A DNA stretch of 7,346 bases from CAYJAY01 sp964368445 (GCA_964368445.1 CAYJAY010000054.1:1-7346), one strand, 5' to 3'; counted from the stretch's first letter, positions 1 to 6,400 are shown. Notes: generated from the letters alone by a model not told the origin. Numbers and translations are program-made.

Positions 1-18
1 TTAAAATAGTATTGAAGA

Positions 19-91
19 CGCCGTGGCAAAGCCACATGGCGAATTTATATAATGCTTCGCATTATATAAATAATCCGCAGGATTATTTATA
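19..91. repeat. Array of three short-loop hairpins upstream of the AEC permease gene
   Basis: Three stem-loops lie side by side. The first pairs GTGGC (23-27) with GCCAC (31-35) around an AAA loop and extends through CGCC (19-22) and GGCG (38-41) past a 2-nt bulge. The second is a perfect 12-bp stem (44-55 with 59-70, loop TTC). The third is a perfect 12-bp stem (65-76 with 80-91, loop GCA). Stems two and three share bases 65-70, so they cannot both be fully paired. No protein-coding potential is apparent. It could be a dispersed palindromic repeat, the processed end of an upstream transcript, or a structured leader for the permease operon. The pairing is seen directly; the role is unknown. 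No convincing promoter was found in 1-129. Confidence 0.6.
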
Positions 92-114
92 TTCCCGTAT
101 TTTATTTATTAAAT

Positions 115-132
115 AAGGAGCAAAACCATTTG
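115..132 (+). promoter_or_regulatory. Shine-Dalgarno site that fixes a TTG start
   Basis: AAGGAG at 115-120 lies 9 nt before the TTG at 130-132. No ATG or GTG in frame sits at a suitable distance, and the reading frame gives a normal family N-terminus from this codon, so TTG is taken as the initiation codon. Confidence 0.75.
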
Positions 133-1086
133 GATATACTTATATCTTCTTTTAACGTAGTTGTGCCTTTTGTGGTGCTTTTGTTGTTGGGGCTTATAGC
201 CAAAAAGAAAAACATCATAACACCCGAGAGTATATCAGGAATGAGTTCGCTTATCTACAATATTCTTTTGCCGGCGATGTTGATTTCAAACATCTTGGAC
301 GGAGACTCCGAAGTAGAGGGGTTTGCGGCTCTTGTGGTTTATATGGCAGTTTGGCTTGTTGCAATTGCGGTTGCCGGAATTCTTATCGTGCCGAAGTTTG
401 TGAAAAAGCAACAGTCGTCGGCGTTTGCCGCAGGGATTTTGCGCGGAAACTTTGCTATATATGGGCTTCCCCTCGCTCAAGGCCTCCTTGATGAAAAGCT
501 GCTTCCCGATCTTGTGACGCTTCTTATTCCGGGAATATTGATCTCAAACATACTAGCTCTTGTTGTTTGTGAACTTATGGGTGAAAAAGACGAGGGCGAA
601 AAATTTTCTTTGTTGCTATTTTTAAAAAAGGTTTTTGCCGCGCCGATAGTAAGCGCCGTTATAGTTGGCATGGCCGTTAAATATTCCGGAATTGTGTTGC
701 CAGAAGCTTTTGAAACCTCGTTGTCTTTGATTGGTGGCGCGACGACACCGATAGCGTTTTTGTGTATAGGGGCTACGTTTAAGTTTGATTCGATTAAAAA
801 TAATATAAAACTGATATCGGTTGCGACAGCGCTTAAATTGGTTGTCATTCCAACCTTGGTTTTAATCCCGTCTATTTTATATTTCAACTTTGACAGCATA
901 CAAACGGTTGTGCTTTTGTGTATCTTTGCAACGCCAACCGCAGCTACCGCCTCCGCTATGGTTAAAGAGCTTAGGGGTGACTCAAAACTTATCGGAGAGA
1001 TAACGATGTTCGGAACGATTTTTTCGGTTCTTTCGCTTTTTGTTATCGTAACGATATTAAGATTTATCGGAGTATTAAGTTATTAA
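130..1086 (+). CDS. AEC-family (auxin efflux carrier-like) membrane transporter
   Basis: A 318-residue, highly hydrophobic protein with about ten predicted membrane segments in two halves separated by a charged loop (about residues 150-160, GEKDEGEK). This fits the Mem_trans/AEC family, whose bacterial members are often annotated as malate or other organic-anion permeases. Family-like features are the early proline-bearing helix LIYNILLPAML (41-51), the RGNFAIYGLP stretch (105-114), and ATPTAATASAMVKELRGD near the C-terminus (267-284), where AEC proteins carry a conserved proline/alanine-rich helix. The substrate cannot be read from sequence. Translation starts at TTG behind AAGGAG, and length is normal for the family. 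The stop codon overlaps the next gene's ATG by one base (TAATG), which suggests translational coupling with the gpsA-like gene. The family call is fairly secure; the substrate is unknown. Confidence 0.83.
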   Translation: MDILISSFNVVVPFVVLLLLGLIAKKKNIITPESISGMSSLIYNILLPAMLISNILDGDSEVEGFAALVVYMAVWLVAIAVAGILIVPKFVKKQQSSAFAAGILRGNFAIYGLPLAQGLLDEKLLPDLVTLLIPGILISNILALVVCELMGEKDEGEKFSLLLFLKKVFAAPIVSAVIVGMAVKYSGIVLPEAFETSLSLIGGATTPIAFLCIGATFKFDSIKNNIKLISVATALKLVVIPTLVLIPSILYFNFDSIQTVVLLCIFATPTAATASAMVKELRGDSKLIGEITMFGTIFSVLSLFVIVTILRFIGVLSY

Positions 1087-2042
1087 TGAAGATTTTAACA
1101 ATTGGCCCCGGAAGATGGGGGACATTTATTGCAAGCTACCTTTGCTCTATAGGAAACGAGGTTTCGCTTTATGGACGAGAAGGTTCAGAGAATTTTTCGA
1201 CACTTTTAAACACAAGACAAAACAACTATCAAACTATCGATAAAAATCTTTTGCTAACAGACGACATAAGCGCCGCTCGCGACGCTGAAGTTATAGTGAT
1301 TTCAATTAACTCTCAAGGCCTTCGGGGGCTTATACAAAGCCTTGAGCCGCTAGGGCTTAAAAACAAGATGTTTGTGCTTTGCATGAAAGGAATTGAAATC
1401 GAAACGGGCAAACGACTTTCCGAGATAGTTTCGGAAAATGTAGACGAAAGTTGTTCGGTTGCTGTTTGGCTAGGGCCCGGACATGTAGAAGATTTTTGCA
1501 AAGGTCTTCCAAACTGTATGGTTATTGACAGCGACGATCAAAAAACAAAAAGTATTTTGGTCGAAAGTTTTTCAAGCGATCTTATAAGGTTTTACTATGG
1601 CACAGACCTAATCGGAAACGAAGTTGGCGCCGCCGCAAAAAATGTTATCGGAATAGCCGCCGGAATGTTGGACGGGTTTTCTTTGACGGCGCTTAAAGGC
1701 GCGCTCATGTCTCGTGGCGCGCGAGAGGTAGCAAGGCTTATTAAACTTATGGGAGGCAACGAACTTTCAGCGTATGGACTTTGTCATCTCGGCGACTACG
1801 AGGCAACAGTTTTCTCTAAACATAGTCACAACAGAATGTTTGGCGAGGCGTTTATAAAAAACGAAAGCTATAGTTCGCTTGCGGAGGGTTTTTATACAGT
1901 AAAAGCTTTGAAAAATCTTGAAAAGCAGTATGGCGCGGAGCTTCCGATAACCGACGCTGTTTATAGAATTATCCACAAAAAACAGGATGGACAAACGGTT
2001 TTTAACAGTCTTTTTTCAAGAAGCTTGAAAGAAGAATTTTAA
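1086..2042 (+). CDS. gpsA: NAD(P)H-dependent glycerol-3-phosphate dehydrogenase, divergent GpsA-like
   Basis: A cytosolic enzyme expected to reduce dihydroxyacetone phosphate to sn-glycerol 3-phosphate, the backbone of phospholipids. The N-terminal Rossmann domain has the nucleotide loop GPGRWG (7-12). The catalytic-region lysines are present as CMKGIE (K101) and AAAKNVIGIAAG (K185), followed by the helical domain with LMSRGAREVARL (207-218), GLCHLGDYEAT (231-241) and SHNRMFG (247-253). At 318 residues it is slightly shorter than typical GpsA (about 330-340). It departs from the usual pattern at two places: the common GPSFAxE-type segment reads GPGHVEDF (130-137), and the usual SRNR reads SHNR. 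This points to a separate GpsA-like subfamily, so substrate identity is likely but not certain. It overlaps the permease stop by one base and precedes the phosphate symporter by 25 nt, consistent with an operon. Confidence 0.85.
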   Translation: MKILTIGPGRWGTFIASYLCSIGNEVSLYGREGSENFSTLLNTRQNNYQTIDKNLLLTDDISAARDAEVIVISINSQGLRGLIQSLEPLGLKNKMFVLCMKGIEIETGKRLSEIVSENVDESCSVAVWLGPGHVEDFCKGLPNCMVIDSDDQKTKSILVESFSSDLIRFYYGTDLIGNEVGAAAKNVIGIAAGMLDGFSLTALKGALMSRGAREVARLIKLMGGNELSAYGLCHLGDYEATVFSKHSHNRMFGEAFIKNESYSSLAEGFYTVKALKNLEKQYGAELPITDAVYRIIHKKQDGQTVFNSLFSRSLKEEF

Positions 2043-2067
2043 TATAGTATTAAACAAGGAGAAACTT

Positions 2068-3840
2068 ATGGATTTCTTTTCAGTCATTAATCTTTTGGGC
2101 GGGCTTGCAATTTTTTTGTATGGCTTGAATATGCTGGGCGGTGGCCTTGAGAGGGTTTCGGGCGGACGACTCGAGAAAACCCTTGAGAGCCTAACCAACA
2201 CCGTTATAAAATCGGTCTTGCTCGGTATGATTGTAACCGCTGCAATTCAAAGCTCGTCGGCGACCACCGTTATCGTTGTGGGTCTTGTTAACGCAAAGAT
2301 ACTTAAACTTAAAAACGCAATTGGTGTTATCATGGGCGCAAACATCGGAACAACGATAACCGCCCACATTCTAAGACTAAGCGACATATCGTCGGACAAC
2401 TTTTTCATGAAGATGCTAAAGCCTGATACGCTAGCGCCCGTCGCTTGTATTATAGGTATTGCGTTTATCATGATAAGTTCGCGAAGTAAATACAAAGACA
2501 TCGGAACAACGCTTGTCGGGTTTGGTGTTTTGTTTACCGGGCTTTTTGCTATGGAGGCGACGGTTGAACCTCTAGCTGAACATCCGGCGTTTGCCGAAGC
2601 GTTTTTGACGTTCTCACAATATCCGCTTCTTGGGGTTGTTGTGGGCGCGGTTGTAACCGCTATAATTCAAAGTTCCTCCGCGTCGGTCGGTATACTCCAA
2701 GCGTTGTCGTCTACGGGCGTTATCTCGTTCTCGATGGCGTTCCCGATAATCATGGGTCAAAATATAGGTACAACGATCACTCCGGTTTTGGCGTCGATTG
2801 GTGCGTCGAAAAACGCAAAGCGCGCCGCGTTTGTCCACGTTACGTTTAATATTCTCGGAACGGTTATATTTATGTTGGCGTTTTACGCAGTCAACGCGTT
2901 GTTTCCGTTTTCGTTCTTTAACGATATAGCGGACAGGGGAATGATAGCTAATTTCCACACCGTGTTTAACGTGACGGTAACGCTTTTGTTTATTCCGTTT
3001 GTAAGCTTGCTCGAAAAACTTGCATACAAGTTTGTTAGAGACACCGAAGATGATTCCGAAAACGACATTACAACAACGCTTGACGAGATATTGTTTAAAT
3101 CTCCCGGCCTTGCGCTGGACCACACAAAAGATGCCGTGCTTGAGATGGCTGTGTTGTCGAAATATAACTTTGAAAAATCAATAACGTTGTTCACAGAATA
3201 CAACCCAAAACTTGTAGAACGACTTAAAGAAAACGAAGATACCGTCGACAAGTTCCAAAGTCGCGTTGAAAACTACCTTTTGAAACTTTCGGAAAAGGAA
3301 CTGACCGACATCGAAAGCCACAAGCTTTCTAAGCTTCTACACATAAGCGGCGAGTTTGAAAGAATTGCCGACCACGCATACAACATAATTGAATCTGCGG
3401 TTAAGTTAAACGACAACAAGGTTTCGTTCTCTAAAAAAGCGGTTCAAGAACTTGAACTTTTTGCGGAAGCATGTCTTGAAGGGGTTAACCTTTCGATTAA
3501 ATCGTTTGCGGAAAATGACGAAAAATCGGCAAAAAATATAATGCCACTTGAAGGGGTTATCGACACTATCGAAGAAACGCTTCGTGTTAAACATATGGAT
3601 AGGTTAAGAAAAGGCAAATGTACAATCGATGCGGCGTTCCCGTTTATCGAACTGCTTAGAAACTTTGAAAGAATTGGTGACCTTTGCAGCAACATAGCCG
3701 AATCGGTTCTAAGTTATGAAAGCTTAAGTCGAGAGGTTGACAGACACGAATATAAAAAAGCTATCATAACGACGGAAGACTATAAAGATAAATATGTCGT
3801 TTATTCGACCAACTACATTGGCAGACTTGAGAAAATATAG
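2068..3840 (+). CDS. Na+/phosphate symporter family protein with C-terminal PhoU-like domain
   Basis: A 590-residue inner-membrane transporter of the Na/Pi cotransporter (PNaS, NptA/YjbB-like) family. The membrane part (about 1-320) holds the duplicated signature of the family: QSSSAT at 61-66 with GANIGTT at 90-96, and QSSSAS at 201-206 with GQNIGTT at 230-236. These repeats form the sodium/phosphate path. The cytoplasmic C-terminal part (about 350-550) is a PhoU-like helical domain with two copies of its metal-binding type motif, EFERIADHAYNI (429-440) and NFERIGDLCSNIAE (532-545). That domain probably senses or controls phosphate flux. The start is well placed: AAGGAG at 2056-2061 lies 6 nt before the ATG. 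It follows the gpsA-like gene by 25 nt with no terminator between them. Direction of transport (uptake or efflux) cannot be decided from sequence. Confidence 0.93.
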   Translation: MDFFSVINLLGGLAIFLYGLNMLGGGLERVSGGRLEKTLESLTNTVIKSVLLGMIVTAAIQSSSATTVIVVGLVNAKILKLKNAIGVIMGANIGTTITAHILRLSDISSDNFFMKMLKPDTLAPVACIIGIAFIMISSRSKYKDIGTTLVGFGVLFTGLFAMEATVEPLAEHPAFAEAFLTFSQYPLLGVVVGAVVTAIIQSSSASVGILQALSSTGVISFSMAFPIIMGQNIGTTITPVLASIGASKNAKRAAFVHVTFNILGTVIFMLAFYAVNALFPFSFFNDIADRGMIANFHTVFNVTVTLLFIPFVSLLEKLAYKFVRDTEDDSENDITTTLDEILFKSPGLALDHTKDAVLEMAVLSKYNFEKSITLFTEYNPKLVERLKENEDTVDKFQSRVENYLLKLSEKELTDIESHKLSKLLHISGEFERIADHAYNIIESAVKLNDNKVSFSKKAVQELELFAEACLEGVNLSIKSFAENDEKSAKNIMPLEGVIDTIEETLRVKHMDRLRKGKCTIDAAFPFIELLRNFERIGDLCSNIAESVLSYESLSREVDRHEYKKAIITTEDYKDKYVVYSTNYIGRLEKI

Positions 3841-3989
3841 CCTAATTTTAAATATGTAATGCGCAATGCACAGCGTGTTTTACATCCATCAAACCATAGT
3901 TGCTCTACCGACAATTAACTTCCGATATCCTCCCGCGAAAATAACGGATAAATAACAACTTTTCGAAAAACTAACATTACTAGTATTTT

Positions 3990-4041
3990 ACAGCCGAGGC
4001 TTAAGATGTAAAGCCTCGGCTGTTGGTTTGTATTTTCTTTT
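3990..4041 (+). terminator. Strong intrinsic terminator after the phosphate symporter gene
   Basis: A perfect 13-bp stem pairs 3990-4002 (core CAGCCGAGGC) with 4011-4023 (core GCCTCGGCTG) around an 8-nt loop. It is followed by a U-rich tail that is interrupted by a few other bases (4024-4041). It lies about 150 nt after the symporter stop and before the padR promoter, so it probably ends the first operon. The 150 nt between stop and hairpin (3841-3989) show no ORF with a ribosome site and no RNA gene that I recognise. Confidence 0.75.
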
Positions 4042-4128
4042 ATCGGTAACTAACAACAATATTGCAACAATAGCGAAAGTCAATGTGATATGTCATAACG
4101 CAATATTATAGTATAAATTTTTTTGTCG

Positions 4129-4153
4129 ATATACCTTGACAGATGAGGTATAT
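4129..4153. promoter_or_regulatory. Candidate PadR operator: inverted repeat around the -35 box
   Basis: ATATACC (4129-4135) and GGTATAT (4147-4153) are perfect 7-bp inverted arms separated by 11 nt, with the -35 hexamer at the left of the spacer. Dimeric PadR repressors bind dyads of this general size in their own promoters. Occupancy here would block RNA polymerase, so negative autoregulation is the natural reading. The repeat is seen directly; binding by the adjacent PadR is inferred. Confidence 0.6.
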
Positions 4154-4164
4154 AACGATATAAT
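4136..4164 (+). promoter_or_regulatory. Sigma-A-type promoter of the padR operon
   Basis: TTGACA (4136-4141) and TATAAT (4159-4164) are both perfect consensus hexamers with a 17-nt spacer. Transcription should start near 4171, giving a leader of only about 16 nt that carries the ribosome site AAAGGAGG (4172-4179). A promoter this strong usually needs a repressor, which fits the overlapping inverted repeat. Confidence 0.88.
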
Positions 4165-4186
4165 ATATTTCAAAGGAGGCGAAGCT

Positions 4187-4528
4187 ATGCTAAATATATC
4201 GGATATTATCCGAGGGTATACCGAAACGGTTATACTAGCACAGTTGACCAAGGGCGACAGCTACGGTTACGAGATAAACAAGGCTATAGGGCTTGTGACA
4301 GGCGGAGAGTTCGAGCTTAAAGAGGCTACTCTTTACACGGCATTTAGGCGGCTCGAAGCGTCGGGGTATATAGTTTCCTATTGGGGCGACGAGGCTACCG
4401 GCGCGAGAAGAAGATATTATACTATAACCGAAAGCGGCAGAGCGCTTTACAAAGAAAACTGTGGCGATTGGAACAGGGCACAAAAGATGATTAACAAACT
4501 ATTAAAGCAGGAGGACGACAACACATGA
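4187..4528 (+). CDS. PadR-family transcriptional repressor
   Basis: A 113-residue winged-helix DNA-binding protein of the small PadR class. Family landmarks are YGYEI (26-30), the recognition region LKEATLYTAFRRLEASGYI (44-62), and the wing with GARRRYYTITESGR (72-85). A short C-terminal helix (about 90-107) would serve dimerisation. The ATG at 4187 is chosen because AAAGGAGG ends 7 nt upstream. A TTG in frame at 4136 would add 17 residues, but it is the first three bases of the -35 box, so it is upstream of the transcript start. The gene overlaps the following HAAS gene by 4 nt (ATGA). PadR proteins paired with HAAS/DUF1700 membrane proteins are thought to receive signals through that partner; the signal is unknown. 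Autoregulation through the 4129-4153 dyad is inferred. Confidence 0.92.
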   Translation: MLNISDIIRGYTETVILAQLTKGDSYGYEINKAIGLVTGGEFELKEATLYTAFRRLEASGYIVSYWGDEATGARRRYYTITESGRALYKENCGDWNRAQKMINKLLKQEDDNT

Positions 4529-5217
4529 ACAACAAGATTAAAAACTATGTAGACGTTTTGTTTTCAGATATTCCAAGAACAAAAAAAGCAATTGAACTTA
4601 AAGAAGAGATACTCTCGAATCTTTCGGAGCGTTACGATGATTACATCAAAGAAGGTAAAAGCGAAACCCAAGCATATAGCCTTGCGGTTAGCAACATGGG
4701 GGATGTCGACGAGATGCTCGAAACGGTTAAGCCAAGCGAGGATTTCATTAACGGCGCAAATAAATATCGCAAGCGAAACGCACGTAACACGGCTATAGCG
4801 GTGGTTATCTATATCCTAGCCATAATCAGCTTTTTGACGCTTGGGATGGCGGCGGATATTGTCGGAAACATGACAGGATCTTTTGTAGAGGATATTCTCG
4901 CAATGGTGGCACTGGTCAGCATGTTTGCGCTTGCCGCCGGAGCAACCGCAATTTTGATTTATACCTATATGTCGGTGCCTATCGAATACAAAGACTATAA
5001 CGACAGCGAACAAAAGGTGTATAAAAAAGCCAATCCCGAACGCAAGAGATTTGATTCAATAATGTCTATCTATTGGCTAGCGGTAACGCTTGTCTATCTT
5101 ACAATTAGTTTCACCACCCATTCGTGGGGAATAACCTGGATAATCTGGCCTATCGCCGGCATAGTTGGCGCAATAATCGACACACTTTTTGAAATGAGGG
5201 AAAACAATGAAAGGTAA
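4525..5217 (+). CDS. HAAS/DUF1700-type membrane protein, PadR partner
   Basis: A 230-residue protein with an N-terminal soluble helical domain (about 1-75). Its pattern, a membrane-distal three-helix unit with SERYDDYIKEGKSETQAYSLAVSNMGD (34-60), matches the HAAS/DUF1700 domain commonly encoded beside PadR regulators. A basic linker (KYRKRNARN, 80-88) leads into four predicted membrane segments, roughly 87-108, 124-149, 179-197 and 201-222. The likely role is to pass an envelope or membrane state to the PadR repressor, as proposed for the family. The ribosome site AGGAGG (4509-4514) lies inside the end of padR, and the start overlaps the padR stop by 4 nt, so the two are probably co-translated. 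No enzymatic residues are apparent. Confidence 0.85.
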   Translation: MNNKIKNYVDVLFSDIPRTKKAIELKEEILSNLSERYDDYIKEGKSETQAYSLAVSNMGDVDEMLETVKPSEDFINGANKYRKRNARNTAIAVVIYILAIISFLTLGMAADIVGNMTGSFVEDILAMVALVSMFALAAGATAILIYTYMSVPIEYKDYNDSEQKVYKKANPERKRFDSIMSIYWLAVTLVYLTISFTTHSWGITWIIWPIAGIVGAIIDTLFEMRENNER

Positions 5218-6040
5218 CAACAAACTTGTGATTAAACTAATAGTGCTTATAATCCTTTTAATAGTATTTATAGGGGTGGCTATTGGGTTGGTTTCGTATT
5301 TTGCTTTTAACAACCACACCTCGGGTGGGCTTTTAAATCATGAGGGCGGCACGCCCACGGCAGAGGCACAGTCGTTTTCCGATGTGCAAGAGATTATAAT
5401 CGATGTTGCCTCGCTCGACATTAAGATTATTGAAACAAACAGCGACAAAGTGACACTATACGACAACTCACATTCATATGGGTTTGTCATAGGGGTTCGC
5501 GGCCAAAACACAATTTCTCAAAATGGTGGAATACTGCGCTTTAAGCAAGCAAACTCAATAGGCATTAATTTCGGTTTTGGCATGAGGGGCGACATATTGG
5601 TGGAGGTTCCCAAAGGCTCTTTGATAGAGTATAAATTAAACAATGTGGCAAACAATATCGAACTTGACGCTCCCTCAAAAGACACGCTTGAAATCAACAG
5701 CGTGAGTGGGACGATAGAGATTTTGCAGGGCGGCGAAGACTTGAAGATAAACACCGTAAGCGGACGAACAGAGGTTTTTGAGCCGTTTGAAACGGTAAAG
5801 GTAAACTCGGTTAGCGGAAGCGTCTATTCGGTGGCGAACGTCGACAGTGAGTATGTGCGGCTTGATACCGTAAGCGGAAGATCGGTGGTCGAGATTGATG
5901 GAGTTTCGGGATATGAAACCTCGCTAGACAGCCTTTCGGGTTCGGTGAACGACAGTTATGGCCTTAACGGAAACGGAAATGATCTTGATATTGAGGTTTC
6001 TTCGGTGAGCGGTTCGATAGAGCTTGAGGACTGGAGATAG
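5207..6040 (+). CDS. Membrane-anchored DUF4097 beta-repeat (putative adhesin-like) protein
   Basis: A 277-residue protein with a single N-terminal hydrophobic segment (about 8-34) preceded by lysines. It has no lipobox cysteine, so it is likely a signal anchor with the rest outside the membrane. From about residue 60 it is a beta-strand repeat domain of the DUF4097 type, also found in LiaG/YvlB-like envelope proteins. A ladder of (S/T/G)(V/L)SG turns recurs at about residues 165, 183, 201, 221, 232, 242 and 266, mostly 18-20 residues apart, as expected for stacked coils of a beta-solenoid. It starts inside the end of the HAAS gene (11-nt overlap) behind GAGGG (5196-5200). It completes a PadR, HAAS, DUF4097 operon. 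The molecular function is unknown; envelope stress response or surface structure is the usual suggestion for the family. Confidence 0.87.
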   Translation: MKGNNKLVIKLIVLIILLIVFIGVAIGLVSYFAFNNHTSGGLLNHEGGTPTAEAQSFSDVQEIIIDVASLDIKIIETNSDKVTLYDNSHSYGFVIGVRGQNTISQNGGILRFKQANSIGINFGFGMRGDILVEVPKGSLIEYKLNNVANNIELDAPSKDTLEINSVSGTIEILQGGEDLKINTVSGRTEVFEPFETVKVNSVSGSVYSVANVDSEYVRLDTVSGRSVVEIDGVSGYETSLDSLSGSVNDSYGLNGNGNDLDIEVSSVSGSIELEDWR

Positions 6041-6068
6041 AAAAAAACTCATCTAATTGCTAATAAAT

Positions 6069-6146
6069 GTAGGGGCGGTTCTGCGTGACCGTCCGAAACC
6101 TTGGATTTACCATTGATTTCGGGCGAACACATAGGTTCGCCCCTAC
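6069..6146. repeat. Palindromic MITE-like intergenic element
   Basis: The 78-bp element is bounded by perfect 9-bp inverted termini, GTAGGGGCG (6069-6077) and CGCCCCTAC (6138-6146). Inside it are two hairpins. GGGCGGT (6073-6079) pairs with ACCGTCC (6088-6094) with one G-T pair, and GGGCGAAC (6121-6128) pairs perfectly with GTTCGCCC (6135-6142) around a 6-nt loop. It is markedly GC-rich against AT-rich flanks. From memory, elements with GTAGGGGCG-like ends and GGGCGAAC hairpins are scattered between genes in many gut Clostridia, so I read it as a small non-autonomous repeat. That recollection has not been checked here. The right hairpin may also slow or end transcription from the DUF4097 gene. 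Confidence 0.65.
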
Positions 6147-6180
6147 CGTTTTGTGCATTATGACAATTTCGTCACATTTT

Positions 6181-6231
6181 TTTGTTCAATATAAAATACC
6201 CAAAGCCATTTGGCTTCGGGTATCAAAAAAA
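6181..6231. repeat. Diverged direct repeat, copy 1 (with hairpin)
   Basis: This 51-bp segment matches 6343-6393 at 39 of 51 positions without gaps. It starts TTTGTT, contains an AAAGC-ATTT-GCTTCG core, and ends in an A-run (6225-6231). In this copy the core makes a hairpin, ATACCC/GGGTAT enclosing AAGCC/GGCTT with one A-C mismatch and an ATTT loop (6195-6222). The T-run comes before the hairpin and the A-run after it, so it is not a canonical terminator on either strand. Confidence 0.5.
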
Positions 6232-6258
6232 GGGGGTTGCAAATAATGAGGAGGAATA

Positions 6259-6303
6259 ATGTATACAAACTCTTGCGGTAGAATTTGTATGTCTATATTA
6301 TAG
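6259..6303 (+). CDS. Possible 14-residue leader peptide or small ORF
   Basis: An ATG at 6259 opens a frame of 14 codons (MYTNSCGRICMSIL) ending in TAG at 6301. A very strong ribosome site, GAGGAGG (6248-6254), lies upstream, though the spacing of 4 nt is short. An overlapping alternative starts at the ATG at 6246 (MRRNNVYKLLR) behind AGGGGG (6231-6236) with a better 9-nt spacing. Either could be a leader peptide, a decayed gene start, or chance. No family is recognised and no clear promoter was found. Confidence 0.2.
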   Translation: MYTNSCGRICMSIL

Positions 6304-6342
6304 AAAAGCGTTGTGTTTATACTATTAAACCGCTATGAATTT

Positions 6343-6394
6343 TTTGTTAAATGTAAAATGTATAAAGCTATTTTGCTTCGATGTTCAAAAAAAA
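6343..6394. repeat. Diverged direct repeat, copy 2 (ends at the lexA promoter)
   Basis: The second copy of the 51-bp segment lies 162 bp after the first and ends 6 nt before the lexA -35 box. The core AAAGC-ATTT-GCTTCG and terminal A-run are kept, but the outer ATACCC/GGGTAT stem of copy 1 is lost. The similarity fades on into the promoter: TTGCAAATAATG (6237-6248) resembles TTGAAATATATG (6401-6412) at 10 of 12 positions after a 2-nt shift. Confidence 0.5.
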
Positions 6395-6400
6395 CAAATG

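Noticed and set aside
1..9. TTA AAA TAG could be the last codons of an upstream gene
   Set aside because: Nine bases cannot support a coding call.
12..53. TTGAAG and TATAAT as a promoter for the permease operon
   Set aside because: The spacer is 30 nt, far from the usual 16-18, and the TATAAT lies within a perfect hairpin arm.
2614..3123. 169-codon open frame on the minus strand inside the phosphate symporter gene
   Set aside because: The product is rich in Arg, Lys and Asn without family features, there is no ribosome site, and the plus-strand frame carries clear symporter motifs. It is a shadow frame.
6124..6139. CGAAC and GTTCG in inverted order, resembling a consensus LexA box upstream of lexA
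   Set aside because: The half-sites are separated by 6 nt, not the 4 nt of Gram-positive LexA boxes. They belong to the loop-proximal stem of the palindromic element, far from any promoter.
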